From NCBI GenBank assembly GCA_003523465.1, contig DQAA01000563.1:1-5610 (forward strand): a stretch of 5,610 nucleotides of DNA, given 5' to 3'. The translations under genes were made by a program, and so were the position numbers. The stretch is from Pseudomonas sp. (lineage in GTDB: Bacteria > Pseudomonadota > Gammaproteobacteria > Pseudomonadales > Pseudomonadaceae). Shown here piece by piece: positions 1 to 5,231 of this stretch. Numbering within the stretch: position 1 is the stretch's first letter; each line of letters opens with the position of its first letter. The notes below the pieces were generated by a model that did not search any database, had not been told where the DNA came from, and saw only the letters and a program-made list of their open reading frames with translations.

Positions 1-1
1 G

Positions 2-514
2 GGCTTCAGCGGCCTTGCCCTGGCCGATGGCTGCCCGGCCCTGCTCCAGGGCGACCTGCCCAAGCTGCGGGCCAAGGAAAGCATCGATCTGTGCCAGCAG
101 TTCGGCGGCAAGCCGCTGGTGGTGGTGAACACCGCCAGCTACTGCGGTTTCGCCCCGCAGTTCGAAGGCCTGGAGTCGGTCTACAAGGAGTACCACGGCA
201 AGGGCCTGGAGATGCTCGGCGTGCCGTCCAACGACTTCAAGCAGGAAGACGCCGATAGCGAGAAGACCGCCAAGGTCTGCTACGCCAACTACGGCGTGAC
301 TTTCACCATGACCGAAGCGCAAAAAGTGCGCGGCGATAGCGCCATTCCGCTGTTCCGCGAACTGGCCAGCCAGAGCGCCGCGCCGAAGTGGAATTTCTAC
401 AAGTACGTGGTCGACCGCCAGGGCAAGGTGGTGGCCAGTTTCTCCAGCCTGACCAAGCCGGATGATCCGGAGTTCAAGGCGGCCATCGAGAAGGCCATCG
501 CCTCGCGCCCTTGA
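2..514 (+). CDS. GPx-type peroxidase, probably exported (5' end outside window)
   Basis: Glutathione peroxidase family protein that reduces H2O2 or organic hydroperoxides through a peroxidatic cysteine. The reading frame is open to the left edge, so the start is missing and 170 C-terminal residues are visible; the GTG at 119 is internal. Visible residues 1-8 look like the end of a signal peptide (cleavage after ALA, before DGCPALL), so a periplasmic location is likely. Cys48 in NTASYCGF is the usual Cys-for-Sec active site. Q81 and the W130-N131 pair (KWNFYKY) complete the catalytic tetrad. Cys93 ([10 protein letters not shown]) matches the resolving cysteine of yeast Gpx3-like enzymes, and the dimerisation loop before WNF is short, both pointing to a monomeric thioredoxin-dependent peroxidase. 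The loop NDFKQE is one residue shorter than the usual NDFGGQE/NQFGKQE. It faces the DUF2798 gene tail-to-tail with a 4-base gap and no terminator between them. Confidence 0.93.
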   Translation, partial: GFSGLALADGCPALLQGDLPKLRAKESIDLCQQFGGKPLVVVNTASYCGFAPQFEGLESVYKEYHGKGLEMLGVPSNDFKQEDADSEKTAKVCYANYGVTFTMTEAQKVRGDSAIPLFRELASQSAAPKWNFYKYVVDRQGKVVASFSSLTKPDDPEFKAAIEKAIASRP

Positions 515-518
515 GGCA

Positions 519-779
519 TCACTTGCCGGGGTGCACGGTCAGCGTCACCAGCTTGACCACGATCGGGCGCACCACTAGCACGCAGGCAAACGCCACCGGC
601 ATGGCCAGTTGATAGGCCTTGAGCACGTTGCTCAGGTACTGCTCGCCGATACCGCTGTTGGCCGCGGTAATCACGAAGCACATCAGCATGGCCATGATCG
701 ACGACATGTAGAAAGCGAAGACGTAGGGCGTGGCGCGAGCGCCCAGTTTGCGGGTGCGGGTTGTGGCCTGTGACTGCAT
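519..779 (-). CDS. DUF2798-type small two-helix membrane protein
   Basis: An 86-residue protein of unknown function. After a short basic N-terminus (TTRTRKLGAR), it has two hydrophobic stretches, about residues 19-40 and 57-72. The first carries MSSIMAMLMCFVITAANSG, the signature I associate with DUF2798 inner-membrane proteins; the second contains the P-V-A-F...V-V-R-P pattern typical of the second helix. Length fits the family (about 75-90). The ATG is supported by a perfect AGGAGG four bases upstream. The gene is divergent from the LysR regulator at 900 across a 120-bp gap, so that regulator is the obvious candidate to control it. The family assignment is recalled rather than searched, and the biochemical role is unknown. 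Confidence 0.85.
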   Translation of the reverse strand: MQSQATTRTRKLGARATPYVFAFYMSSIMAMLMCFVITAANSGIGEQYLSNVLKAYQLAMPVAFACVLVVRPIVVKLVTLTVHPGK

Positions 780-859
780 GCGACCTCCTGAGGGGCTTTT
801 GTGGGTCGGCGCAGGTTAGCAAGGCTGCCGGGGTGCAAGTAGACGGGCAGGGGTTAGGT

Positions 860-888
860 CTTTATAAAGGAAAACTTACGAATCCTTT
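860..888. promoter_or_regulatory. Possible operator in the DUF2798/LysR divergent promoter
   Basis: The 120-bp divergent gap (780-899) must hold promoters for both genes. It contains the perfect 10-bp palindrome CTTTATAAAG (860-869), overlapped by the inverted repeat AAAGGA (866-871) and TCCTTT (883-888) with an 11-base spacer. A short dyad with an 11-base centre is reminiscent of LysR-type sites (T-N11-A), but the orientation of T and A is not the classic one. TATAAA on either strand could serve as a -10 box, though no good -35 box lies at the right distance. The dyad ends just before the GGAG (889-892) that serves the regulator's GTG start, so binding there could also give autoregulation. 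Confidence 0.3.
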
Positions 889-899
889 GGAGATCGCCG

Positions 900-1835
900 G
901 TGAACCTGCTCGGCCTGATCAAGAGCTTCATCAAGGTGGTCGAGGCCGGCAGTATCGCCGGTGGTGCCCGCAGCCTCGGTTTGAGTGCGGCAGCGGTAAG
1001 CCAGAATATCGCCCGGCTGGAATCCCACCTGCAGGTGCGCCTGCTGTCGCGTACCACTCGCAGCATGGTCCTGACGCCCAGTGGCAGCCTGTATTACGAC
1101 AAGGTCCGGCATATCGAGCGGGACCTGGAAGAGGCGCAACTGGCGATCACCACGGTCGACAGCGAGCCTCGCGGGCGCCTGTGCATCGCCACCACCTCGG
1201 CGTTCGGGCGCTATGTGCTGGCGCGGCTGATCCCGCAGTTCAGTGCGCTTTATCCTCATCTTTCAATCGAATTGCTTACGAGTGATGCCAAGGTCGATCA
1301 CGCCCGGCAAGGGGTGGACGTCAGCCTGCGCATCAGCCCGCAGCTGGAAGACGGTCTGCTGGCGCTGCATATCGCCCAGGTGCCTTTTCTCTGCTGCGCA
1401 TCGCCGGGTTACCTGGCGCGGGAAGGTTGGCCGCAAAGTCCGGAGGAATTGAAGCAGCGCCGCTGCCTGGTGTTCCGCTACCCGGTGGATGGTCGCTTCC
1501 TGCGCTGGGGTTTCGTGCGCGACGGGCTGCGCTTCGATGCGGAGTTCGGTGATGTGCTGATCAGCGACGATATCGACGTACTGGCGCAGATGGCCCTGCA
1601 CGACGGCGGGATTACCCGGCTTGCCGAGTTCGTCGCCCGGCCCTGGCTCGAGCGCGGCGAGCTGGTGCCACTGTTCGAGGAGGCGGGCGGCGGTCGTGCC
1701 TACGCCCAGACCGAACCGATGGACATCTACCTGTGTGTCACCGACCGCTTTGCCATGACTCCCAAGGTCCGTGCCTTCATGGAGTTCCTCAAGGCCAGCC
1801 TGGGGGATGAATGGAAGGTGAAATCCCGGGCATGA
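900..1835 (+). CDS. LysR-type transcriptional regulator (CrgA/DmlR-like)
   Basis: A 311-residue DNA-binding regulator of normal LysR length. Residues 1-60 form the winged helix-turn-helix: FIKVVEAGSIAGGARSLGLS, then AAAVSQNIARLESHLQVRLL and SRTTRSMVLTPSG, all classic family positions. A linker helix follows (about 65-90), then a two-lobed effector-binding domain from about residue 91 (GRLCIATTSAFGRYVLARLI) to 300. The spacing of PxxLSIEL, YLAREG.P..PEEL and DGGI..L..F matches the CrgA/DmlR subgroup. The effector cannot be read from sequence. The start is GTG at 900, with GGAG at 889-892 seven bases upstream; starting elsewhere would truncate the HTH or add non-homologous residues. It is divergent from the DUF2798 gene, its likely target. 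The stop codon lies at the first base of the terminator stem. Confidence 0.95.
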   Translation: MNLLGLIKSFIKVVEAGSIAGGARSLGLSAAAVSQNIARLESHLQVRLLSRTTRSMVLTPSGSLYYDKVRHIERDLEEAQLAITTVDSEPRGRLCIATTSAFGRYVLARLIPQFSALYPHLSIELLTSDAKVDHARQGVDVSLRISPQLEDGLLALHIAQVPFLCCASPGYLAREGWPQSPEELKQRRCLVFRYPVDGRFLRWGFVRDGLRFDAEFGDVLISDDIDVLAQMALHDGGITRLAEFVARPWLERGELVPLFEEAGGGRAYAQTEPMDIYLCVTDRFAMTPKVRAFMEFLKASLGDEWKVKSRA

Positions 1836-1862
1836 AAAAACCGCCGGCGAGGGCGGTTTTTT
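1835..1862. terminator. Bidirectional rho-independent terminator
   Basis: The arms AAAAAACCGCC (1835-1845) and GGCGGTTTTTT (1852-1862) form an 11-bp perfect stem around a 6-base loop. The A and T tracts let it work on both strands. It sits between the convergent LysR gene (stop 1833-1835) and the FadL-family gene (stop 1882-1884) and probably ends both transcripts. Confidence 0.92.
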
Positions 1863-1881
1863 CATTCAGCCAGAAACGAAA

Positions 1882-3168
1882 TCAGAAGCGGTAGGTCAGG
1901 GACGCGCCCAGGCCGTGTGCACTGTTCTCGTAGGTGGCGCTGTACGAGCCCTTGAAGTGCGCAGGGTCGGTCGGCGACGTGGTCTGGTTGATCTTCGCGT
2001 CTTCTTCCCACAGATAGGAATAGGCAACGTCGATGGTCATGTCGTCAGTCGGGGTCCAGCCGGCACCGATGCTGAAGATCTTGCGATCGCCAGTCGGGAT
2101 GCGTGGCGAGCGGTTGACGTTGTTGGTCGGCGACTGGTCGACGGTGAAGCCGGTGCGCAGGGTCCATTCCTTGTTCAGCTTGTAGGAAGCACCGATGGCG
2201 TGGGCCCAGGTGTCATGCCAGTTCTGCTCTTCGCTGATGGTGCTCAGGCTTGGCGCCAGTGCGGCCGGTACACCGTCGTTCTTCACGGTGATGGCTTCCA
2301 GGCGGCTCCAGCGGGTCCAGGTGCTGCCCGCGTAGAGGGTCCACTGGTCATCCAGCTCGTGGGTAATGGAGAAGTCCACCGACTCGGGGGTCTTGATCTT
2401 CAGCGAGGCGTCGTAGCTGGCGCCGTTGTAGATGCTGAAGCCCTGGCCCTGGATCTTGGTGTCGCCTTCGAGCTTGTAGTCGACCATCGAGTGGTAGGTC
2501 AGGCCGAGGCGGGTGCTGTCGGTGGCCTGGACCAGGACGCCGATGTTGTAGCCGACGGCGGTGTCGTCACCGGAGATCTTCACCTTGCCGTCGTTGCGGC
2601 CGAGGGTCGCGCGGTTCAGGGAGTTGGATTCCAGGGCACCGTCGATACGGTTGATGGTCGGGCCGAAACCGATCGAGACCTTGTCGTTGAAGGCGTAGCT
2701 GATGGTCGGCTGGATGGTCACGACCTGCACTTCGCTCTTGCTGCCGAAGTAACGGCCGGCAAAGCCGTTCTCGTAGTCGGTGACCAGGCCGAACGGCACG
2801 TACATGCCGACACCGAAGGTCCAGTTGTCGTCGATTGGCTTGACGTAGTAGCCCATGGGCACGCCAACCACGGGAACCATGTCACCGTCGTTGCTGCCAC
2901 CGAAGGTGCCACGGCCATTCTTGATGTCGGTCTTGGCGATCACGGCAGCGCCGCCGACGGTGACTTGTTCACGTTTCAGGCGCGACATGCCGGCAGGGTT
3001 GCCGTACACGGTGCTGGCGTCATCGGCGGAGGAAGAACGGCCGGCGAAACCGGTGCCCATGCCGCTGACACTTTGTTCGTTGAGCGCAAAACCGCTGGCA
3101 AGCAGGTGGGAAGAGGCCAGGGTTACGGCAATGGCGAGGGTGCTTTTGATGAGTGTGACTTTTTTCAT
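1882..3168 (-). CDS. OmpP1/FadL-family outer-membrane transporter
   Basis: A 428-residue beta-barrel protein that moves hydrophobic compounds such as long-chain fatty acids across the outer membrane. Residues 1-24 are a signal peptide (MKKVTLIKS, hydrophobic core, cleavage near LLA/SG). The mature N-terminus SGFALNEQSVSGMGTGFAG is the FadL N-terminal hatch, followed by ADDASTVYGNPAGMSRL with the conserved NPAGM. Alternating aromatic/polar strands run to the end, and the C-terminal GLGASLTYRF with terminal Phe is a barrel-assembly signal. I chose the ATG at 3168 over one at 3201: it begins the signal peptide directly and has GGAG nine bases upstream. The nearest P. aeruginosa relatives I recall are PA1288 (ExFadLO, implicated in oxylipin export) and PA4589; import and export cannot be told apart from sequence. 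It is convergent with the LysR gene and 148 bp downstream of a same-strand hypothetical gene. Confidence 0.94.
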   Translation of the reverse strand: MKKVTLIKSTLAIAVTLASSHLLASGFALNEQSVSGMGTGFAGRSSSADDASTVYGNPAGMSRLKREQVTVGGAAVIAKTDIKNGRGTFGGSNDGDMVPVVGVPMGYYVKPIDDNWTFGVGMYVPFGLVTDYENGFAGRYFGSKSEVQVVTIQPTISYAFNDKVSIGFGPTINRIDGALESNSLNRATLGRNDGKVKISGDDTAVGYNIGVLVQATDSTRLGLTYHSMVDYKLEGDTKIQGQGFSIYNGASYDASLKIKTPESVDFSITHELDDQWTLYAGSTWTRWSRLEAITVKNDGVPAALAPSLSTISEEQNWHDTWAHAIGASYKLNKEWTLRTGFTVDQSPTNNVNRSPRIPTGDRKIFSIGAGWTPTDDMTIDVAYSYLWEEDAKINQTTSPTDPAHFKGSYSATYENSAHGLGASLTYRF

Positions 3169-3199
3169 TATTAGAAACTCCAGGGGATCACCGGGGCGC

Positions 3200-3289
3200 A
3201 AATTACCAATATTTTCTGACCCGCGCTATAGGCTGTAACGCAGGAGATAGAGCGGTTTTGTAGGACAATCCGACCAAAATTGGTAATTT
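3200..3289. promoter_or_regulatory. Inverted repeat bracketing the FadL-gene upstream region
   Basis: AAATTACCAAT (3200-3210) and its exact reverse complement ATTGGTAATTT (3279-3289) lie 68 bp apart in the gap upstream of the FadL gene. The distal copy overlaps a compact dyad, ACCAA-N2-TTGGT (3273-3284). The proximal copy has ACCAA followed by a degraded second half. Centre-to-centre distance is about 79 bp. This layout suits an activator or repressor binding two sites on either side of the promoter. I do not recognise the regulator: it does not match the PsrA motif (CAAAC/GTTTG halves). No convincing sigma-70 -35/-10 pair was found between the arms. Confidence 0.4.
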
Positions 3290-3316
3290 TTTCCGTTTAG
3301 CTTTGTAGTAGTTTTC

Positions 3317-3799
3317 CTAACATGCCTGATGTTCCACTGGCGCGACGCAGGCCTGCCAGGCCCGTGTGAAGTCGCGCAGCCGGCCTTGCGGCTGGAAAAT
3401 CTGACGCCAGATTTTTGCCAGCCCGAGCAAGTCGTCGGCTTCCGGCAAACAAGGCGCCTGCTCTTCGATCAGCATCCATGCGATGGCGGTGGCGTAACGC
3501 AGGTTCACCGTCAGTTCCAAATGCGGGCCGTTGAGAAAAGCATGCTGACTAGCCAGACCGCGGACCAGGCTCGCCAGTTCCGGATCGCGAGCGAGAAACT
3601 GGTCCCAGACCGATTGGTGACGGATTTCGGCGATGCGGTACAGGCCGTGACCGCGACGGTCGTGAAGGGCCGCGCCAAGGGCCGACTGGCTTGCTGCCAC
3701 ACCCAGCAGCAGGGCTTCGGCACAGGGGCTGTGGCGGTTCAGGTAGACCAGCGTCGGCCGGATCACGTATTGGCTCAACTCGCTCGCGGCGATACCCAT
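3317..3799 (-). CDS. Conserved hypothetical protein resembling a phage-encoded family
   Basis: A 160-residue soluble protein with no signal peptide or membrane helix, and high G/C third positions. The start ATG at 3799 has GAGG five bases upstream. The pattern IRPTL..L..HSPCAEALLLGVAASQSALG (residues 13-42), then GHGLYRIAEIRHQSVWDQFLA (51-70) and LAKIWRQIFQPQGRLRDFTRAW (127-148) recalls phage proteins with IRPTL, LLLGTAAQESxLG, GxYQIEPxTHxDIW and an AxYWKxxYNTxxGKGTxxEF end. Those are of unknown or lysozyme-like function. Here the Glu of the QES motif is replaced by Gln38, so any lytic activity is doubtful. This homology is from pattern memory. It is on the same strand as the FadL gene with no visible terminator between, so read-through into it is possible. 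No function is assigned. Confidence 0.85.
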   Translation of the reverse strand: MGIAASELSQYVIRPTLVYLNRHSPCAEALLLGVAASQSALGAALHDRRGHGLYRIAEIRHQSVWDQFLARDPELASLVRGLASQHAFLNGPHLELTVNLRYATAIAWMLIEEQAPCLPEADDLLGLAKIWRQIFQPQGRLRDFTRAWQACVAPVEHQAC

Positions 3800-4043
3800 G
3801 ATGCCCTCGAAAGGAAAGTGGCCGGCGGGTCGCTGGTGCTTGGCAGCAGGGTGGATCGGGGTCAGGCCCGCCGGAAGCGGACAGGGCCGCTTGAGTTGAA
3901 GTGTAGTGTCATATTCCGGCTGTAAAGGGCTGTTTTTAAATCATTTCCCGCGCTTGGTTATAGGGCATATGACTATCGGTGCTTAAACGGCAGCGGCTTT
4001 TCGGGGGATTTGGCGGGTATTTCGAAAGGGTGTCGCGGATAGC
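3800..4043. other. Gene-free upstream region of the 3799 gene
   Basis: No credible ORF is present. The region should hold the promoter for the minus-strand hypothetical gene. A weak candidate on the minus strand is TTTACA (3926-3921) and TACACT (3905-3900) with a short 15-base spacer. The segment around 3900-3965 is noticeably richer in A/T than the flanking genes. No strong repeat or terminator was seen. Confidence 0.3.
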
Positions 4044-4067
4044 AAAAGCCCCTCGATCGAGGGGCTT
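4044..4067 (-). terminator. Rho-independent terminator of the DUF3509-like gene
   Basis: Bases 4046-4067 are a perfect 22-bp palindrome with arms AAGCCCCTCGA and TCGAGGGGCTT. On the minus strand the GC-rich hairpin is followed by TTTTGC, giving a short U-tract. It begins 16 bases past the stop of the 4084-4311 gene. The plus-strand side lacks a T-tract, so it is mainly a minus-strand terminator. Confidence 0.88.
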
Positions 4068-4083
4068 CGGAGAGAGTGGTCCA

Positions 4084-4311
4084 TCAGGCGACGAGCGCCT
4101 GACGGGTCCGGTCGATCACCGCTTGCAGCGGCTCGGCACGGTTGTACTGCTCGGGGTACAGGCGTTCGCTGTGCTGGGCGATGCCGTTTTCATCGACCAG
4201 GGTGAAGCTGAAGCTGTTCTTGCGCGAGGCAAGGATGATGCAGTTCAGCGGCGCGAAGGCCTGGGACAGGGTGCGGATGGCCGCTTGGGTATGGGCGTTG
4301 TGATTCATCAT
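4084..4311 (-). CDS. Small DUF3509-like protein
   Basis: A 75-residue protein of unknown function. Nearly every codon ends in G or C, which supports it as a real gene. The core AFAPLNCIILASRKNSFSFT, LVDENGIAQHSERLYPEQY and LQAVIDRTRQAL matches what I recall of DUF3509, a small Pseudomonas family: a hydrophobic/basic strand, a D-x-x-G turn, an arginine-containing strand, and a C-terminal helix. There is no signal peptide or membrane segment. A longer frame reaches back to 4497, but its first 62 residues have poor codon use and no family resemblance. The double ATG (4311, 4308) is the likely start, with CAGGAA 10-11 bases upstream; 4311 fits better. It is monocistronic, with its own promoter region and terminator. 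Confidence 0.8.
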   Translation of the reverse strand: MMNHNAHTQAAIRTLSQAFAPLNCIILASRKNSFSFTLVDENGIAQHSERLYPEQYNRAEPLQAVIDRTRQALVA

Positions 4312-4333
4312 TGTTTGGACGTTCCTGCATGAG

Positions 4334-4370
4334 ATACGGCAAGTTTGAGCCGTATATATTTCAAACGTTC
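4334..4370 (-). promoter_or_regulatory. Promoter/operator region of the DUF3509-like gene
   Basis: The minus strand carries TATATA (4358-4353), a fair -10 box, though no good -35 box precedes it. Several dyads overlap it: ATACGGC (4334-4340) with GCCGTAT (4349-4355), a 7-bp inverted repeat around 8 bases; and GTTTGA (4343-4348) with TCAAAC (4361-4366), a 6-bp inverted repeat around 12 bases. With a start near 4346, the first dyad would lie mostly at DNA level, so an operator is more likely than an RNA hairpin. The binding protein is unknown. Confidence 0.4.
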
Positions 4371-4933
4371 CAGTTGACGCGGGCTTTATGGGCAAATGCG
4401 GCAGAACCTGTCTGGAACAGGGCAGCCAGTTGATGAGCGCAATAGATAAGGTGGCGCTGTGGGCTGACTGGTAGGTACTTCGGAAGACGGGCAACACGCC
4501 AGGGCAATAGGTTCTGCGCCTCTGGGTGAGGATCCTTCAGTCTGCTGGTAGGGCTCGGCAGGGCGGGTATGGATGTGCCTGGGGAGCTTTTCGGTTGGCG
4601 GGTCCTGGTTTCAGCAGGATTGCCCGTGAGTGTGGGGCGATGCTGCAAGGACCGCTTTGGCCAGAATTGACTTTCAGCTTGGTAACTAACGGCGGCGAAG
4701 ATACCGGCTTCCGTTCTCGCTGGCAAGTTTTTTATCTTGCGTTTGGCGAGCCGAGCATTATGTCCATTTTGCCGGTCGCTGGGAAGCCCAGCATTTCACC
4801 CCTGACCACCGCGATGGTGCGGTTGTCCGCCTCGCTTTGGGGCGCTTGTACACACTTGGGGCGACGCCTGTCACAACTTTGTAACGCCCCTGCATAGCTC
4901 CCCCATTGACCGCTCCATACCGACAAGTCAATG

Positions 4934-4976
4934 AAAAAAAACACTTTTTTTAGCTGGTGAAAAAATCGACAGTTTG
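4934..4976 (+). promoter_or_regulatory. A/T tract followed by an IHF-like site
   Basis: An A8 run (4934-4941) and a T7 run (4945-4951) separated by CAC are followed by AATCGACAGTTTG (4964-4976). This matches the IHF core consensus WATCAANNNNTTR at all but one fixed position (G for A at position 5). IHF sites often have an A-tract just upstream of the core, as here. It lies about 45 bp from the first DnaA-box-like sequence. It is a motif match only. Confidence 0.3.
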
Positions 4977-5021
4977 AGCGCAGGCCCCATTCTACCGGGC
5001 TTTGCGGGGTGTCCAAGGCGG

Positions 5022-5056
5022 TTGTCCACTGAGTTATCCACAGCTTCTGTGGATTG
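5022..5056. promoter_or_regulatory. Cluster of three DnaA-box-like sequences
   Basis: Three 9-mers lie within 35 bp. TTGTCCACT (5022-5030, plus) matches 7 of 9. TTATCCACA (5034-5042, plus) is the perfect high-affinity box. TGTGGATTG (5048-5056) reads CAATCCACA on the minus strand and matches 7 of 9. The last two also form the hairpin-capable inverted repeat ATCCACAG-CTT-CTGTGGAT. The first two are spaced 12 bp start to start. None of rpmH, dnaA or dnaN is nearby, so this is not the usual oriC; it could control the downstream gene or titrate or reactivate DnaA. Confidence 0.5.
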
Positions 5057-5112
5057 TCCCGAGCGCTTGCTCTAGGACGGGCGTGCCAGCAGGTCCAAGG
5101 CTGTCGGACAAT

Positions 5113-5153
5113 TTTCCGGGGAGGTAGTACTGGCTAAAAAATCACCTCGGAAA
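5113..5153. repeat. Bulged inverted repeat
   Basis: TTTCC (5113-5117) and GAGGT (5121-5125) pair with ACCTC (5144-5148) and GGAAA (5149-5153). This gives a 10-bp stem broken by a GGG bulge (5118-5120) and closed by an 18-base A-rich loop. If transcribed on the plus strand it would enclose the SD-like GGGGAGG. There is no U-tract after it, so it is not a terminator. Confidence 0.4.
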
Positions 5154-5160
5154 GGTCAAG

Positions 5161-5197
5161 AAAAAACATCAGAAATTTCTCAAAAAACTTCAGAAAT
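5161..5197 (+). repeat. 16-bp A-rich direct repeat, 21-bp period
   Basis: AAAAAACATCAGAAAT (5161-5176) and AAAAAACTTCAGAAAT (5182-5197) are identical at 15 of 16 positions and start exactly 21 bp apart, two helical turns. A further A6 run starts at 5136 and an A5 run at 5216, so the segment may be intrinsically curved. A perfect palindrome, AGAAATTTCT (5171-5180), overlaps the first unit. It lies between the DnaA-box cluster and the Sel1-like gene. Confidence 0.75.
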
Positions 5198-5225
5198 GAG
5201 CTGAGCGATCGTCGGAAAAATCGGG

Positions 5226-5231
5226 TAGAGT
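5226..5231 (+). promoter_or_regulatory. Candidate -10 box for the Sel1-like gene
   Basis: TAGAGT after GGG is a fair sigma-70 -10 hexamer. No recognisable -35 hexamer lies 16-18 bases upstream (GAGCGA at 5203-5208), so an activator or the A-tracts upstream may help. Transcription would start near 5238, leaving about a 25-base leader before the ATG at 5263. Confidence 0.35.

Noticed and set aside
119..514. GTG at 119 as the peroxidase start
   Set aside because: The frame is open to the left edge and upstream residues complete the first strand before NTASYCGF plus an apparent signal-peptide end, so the GTG is internal.
761..1285. 174-codon plus-strand frame overlapping the LysR start
   Set aside because: It is out of frame with the clear HTH-containing regulator and has no recognisable motif.
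1915..3174. 419-codon open frame on the plus strand opposite the FadL gene
   Set aside because: It is the antisense shadow of a GC-rich gene: Val/Gly/Asp/Ala-rich composition, no motif, no SD. The minus strand carries clear signal-peptide and FadL motifs.
4388..4474. 28-codon plus-strand frame beginning MGKCGRTCLEQG
   Set aside because: The peptide looks plausible, but there is no SD before the ATG and no supporting conservation can be seen.
4361..4726. 121-codon minus-strand frame
   Set aside because: Pro/Arg/Ser-rich composition, no SD, codon use unlike the neighbours, no motif; it also overlaps the promoter of the DUF3509-like gene.
4526..4897. 123-codon plus-strand frame
   Set aside because: No SD at the first start, no family motif, rare-codon-rich, and it overlaps an equally weak frame on the other strand.
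4985..5009. Terminator formed by CCCC and GGGG arms
   Set aside because: Only a 4-5 bp stem with a long loop and no following T-tract.
4732..5016. 94-codon minus-strand frame
   Set aside because: It runs through the A/T tracts and IHF-like site, lacks SD and motif, and has low G/C third positions.
5030..5043. LexA-type box CTG...CAG
   Set aside because: The halves are separated by 9 bases and lack the CTGT-N8-ACAG layout.
5022..5200. Chromosomal oriC
   Set aside because: DnaA-like boxes and A/T-rich DNA are present, but Pseudomonas oriC lies by rpmH/dnaA/dnaN, none of which is here, and the number of strong boxes is low.
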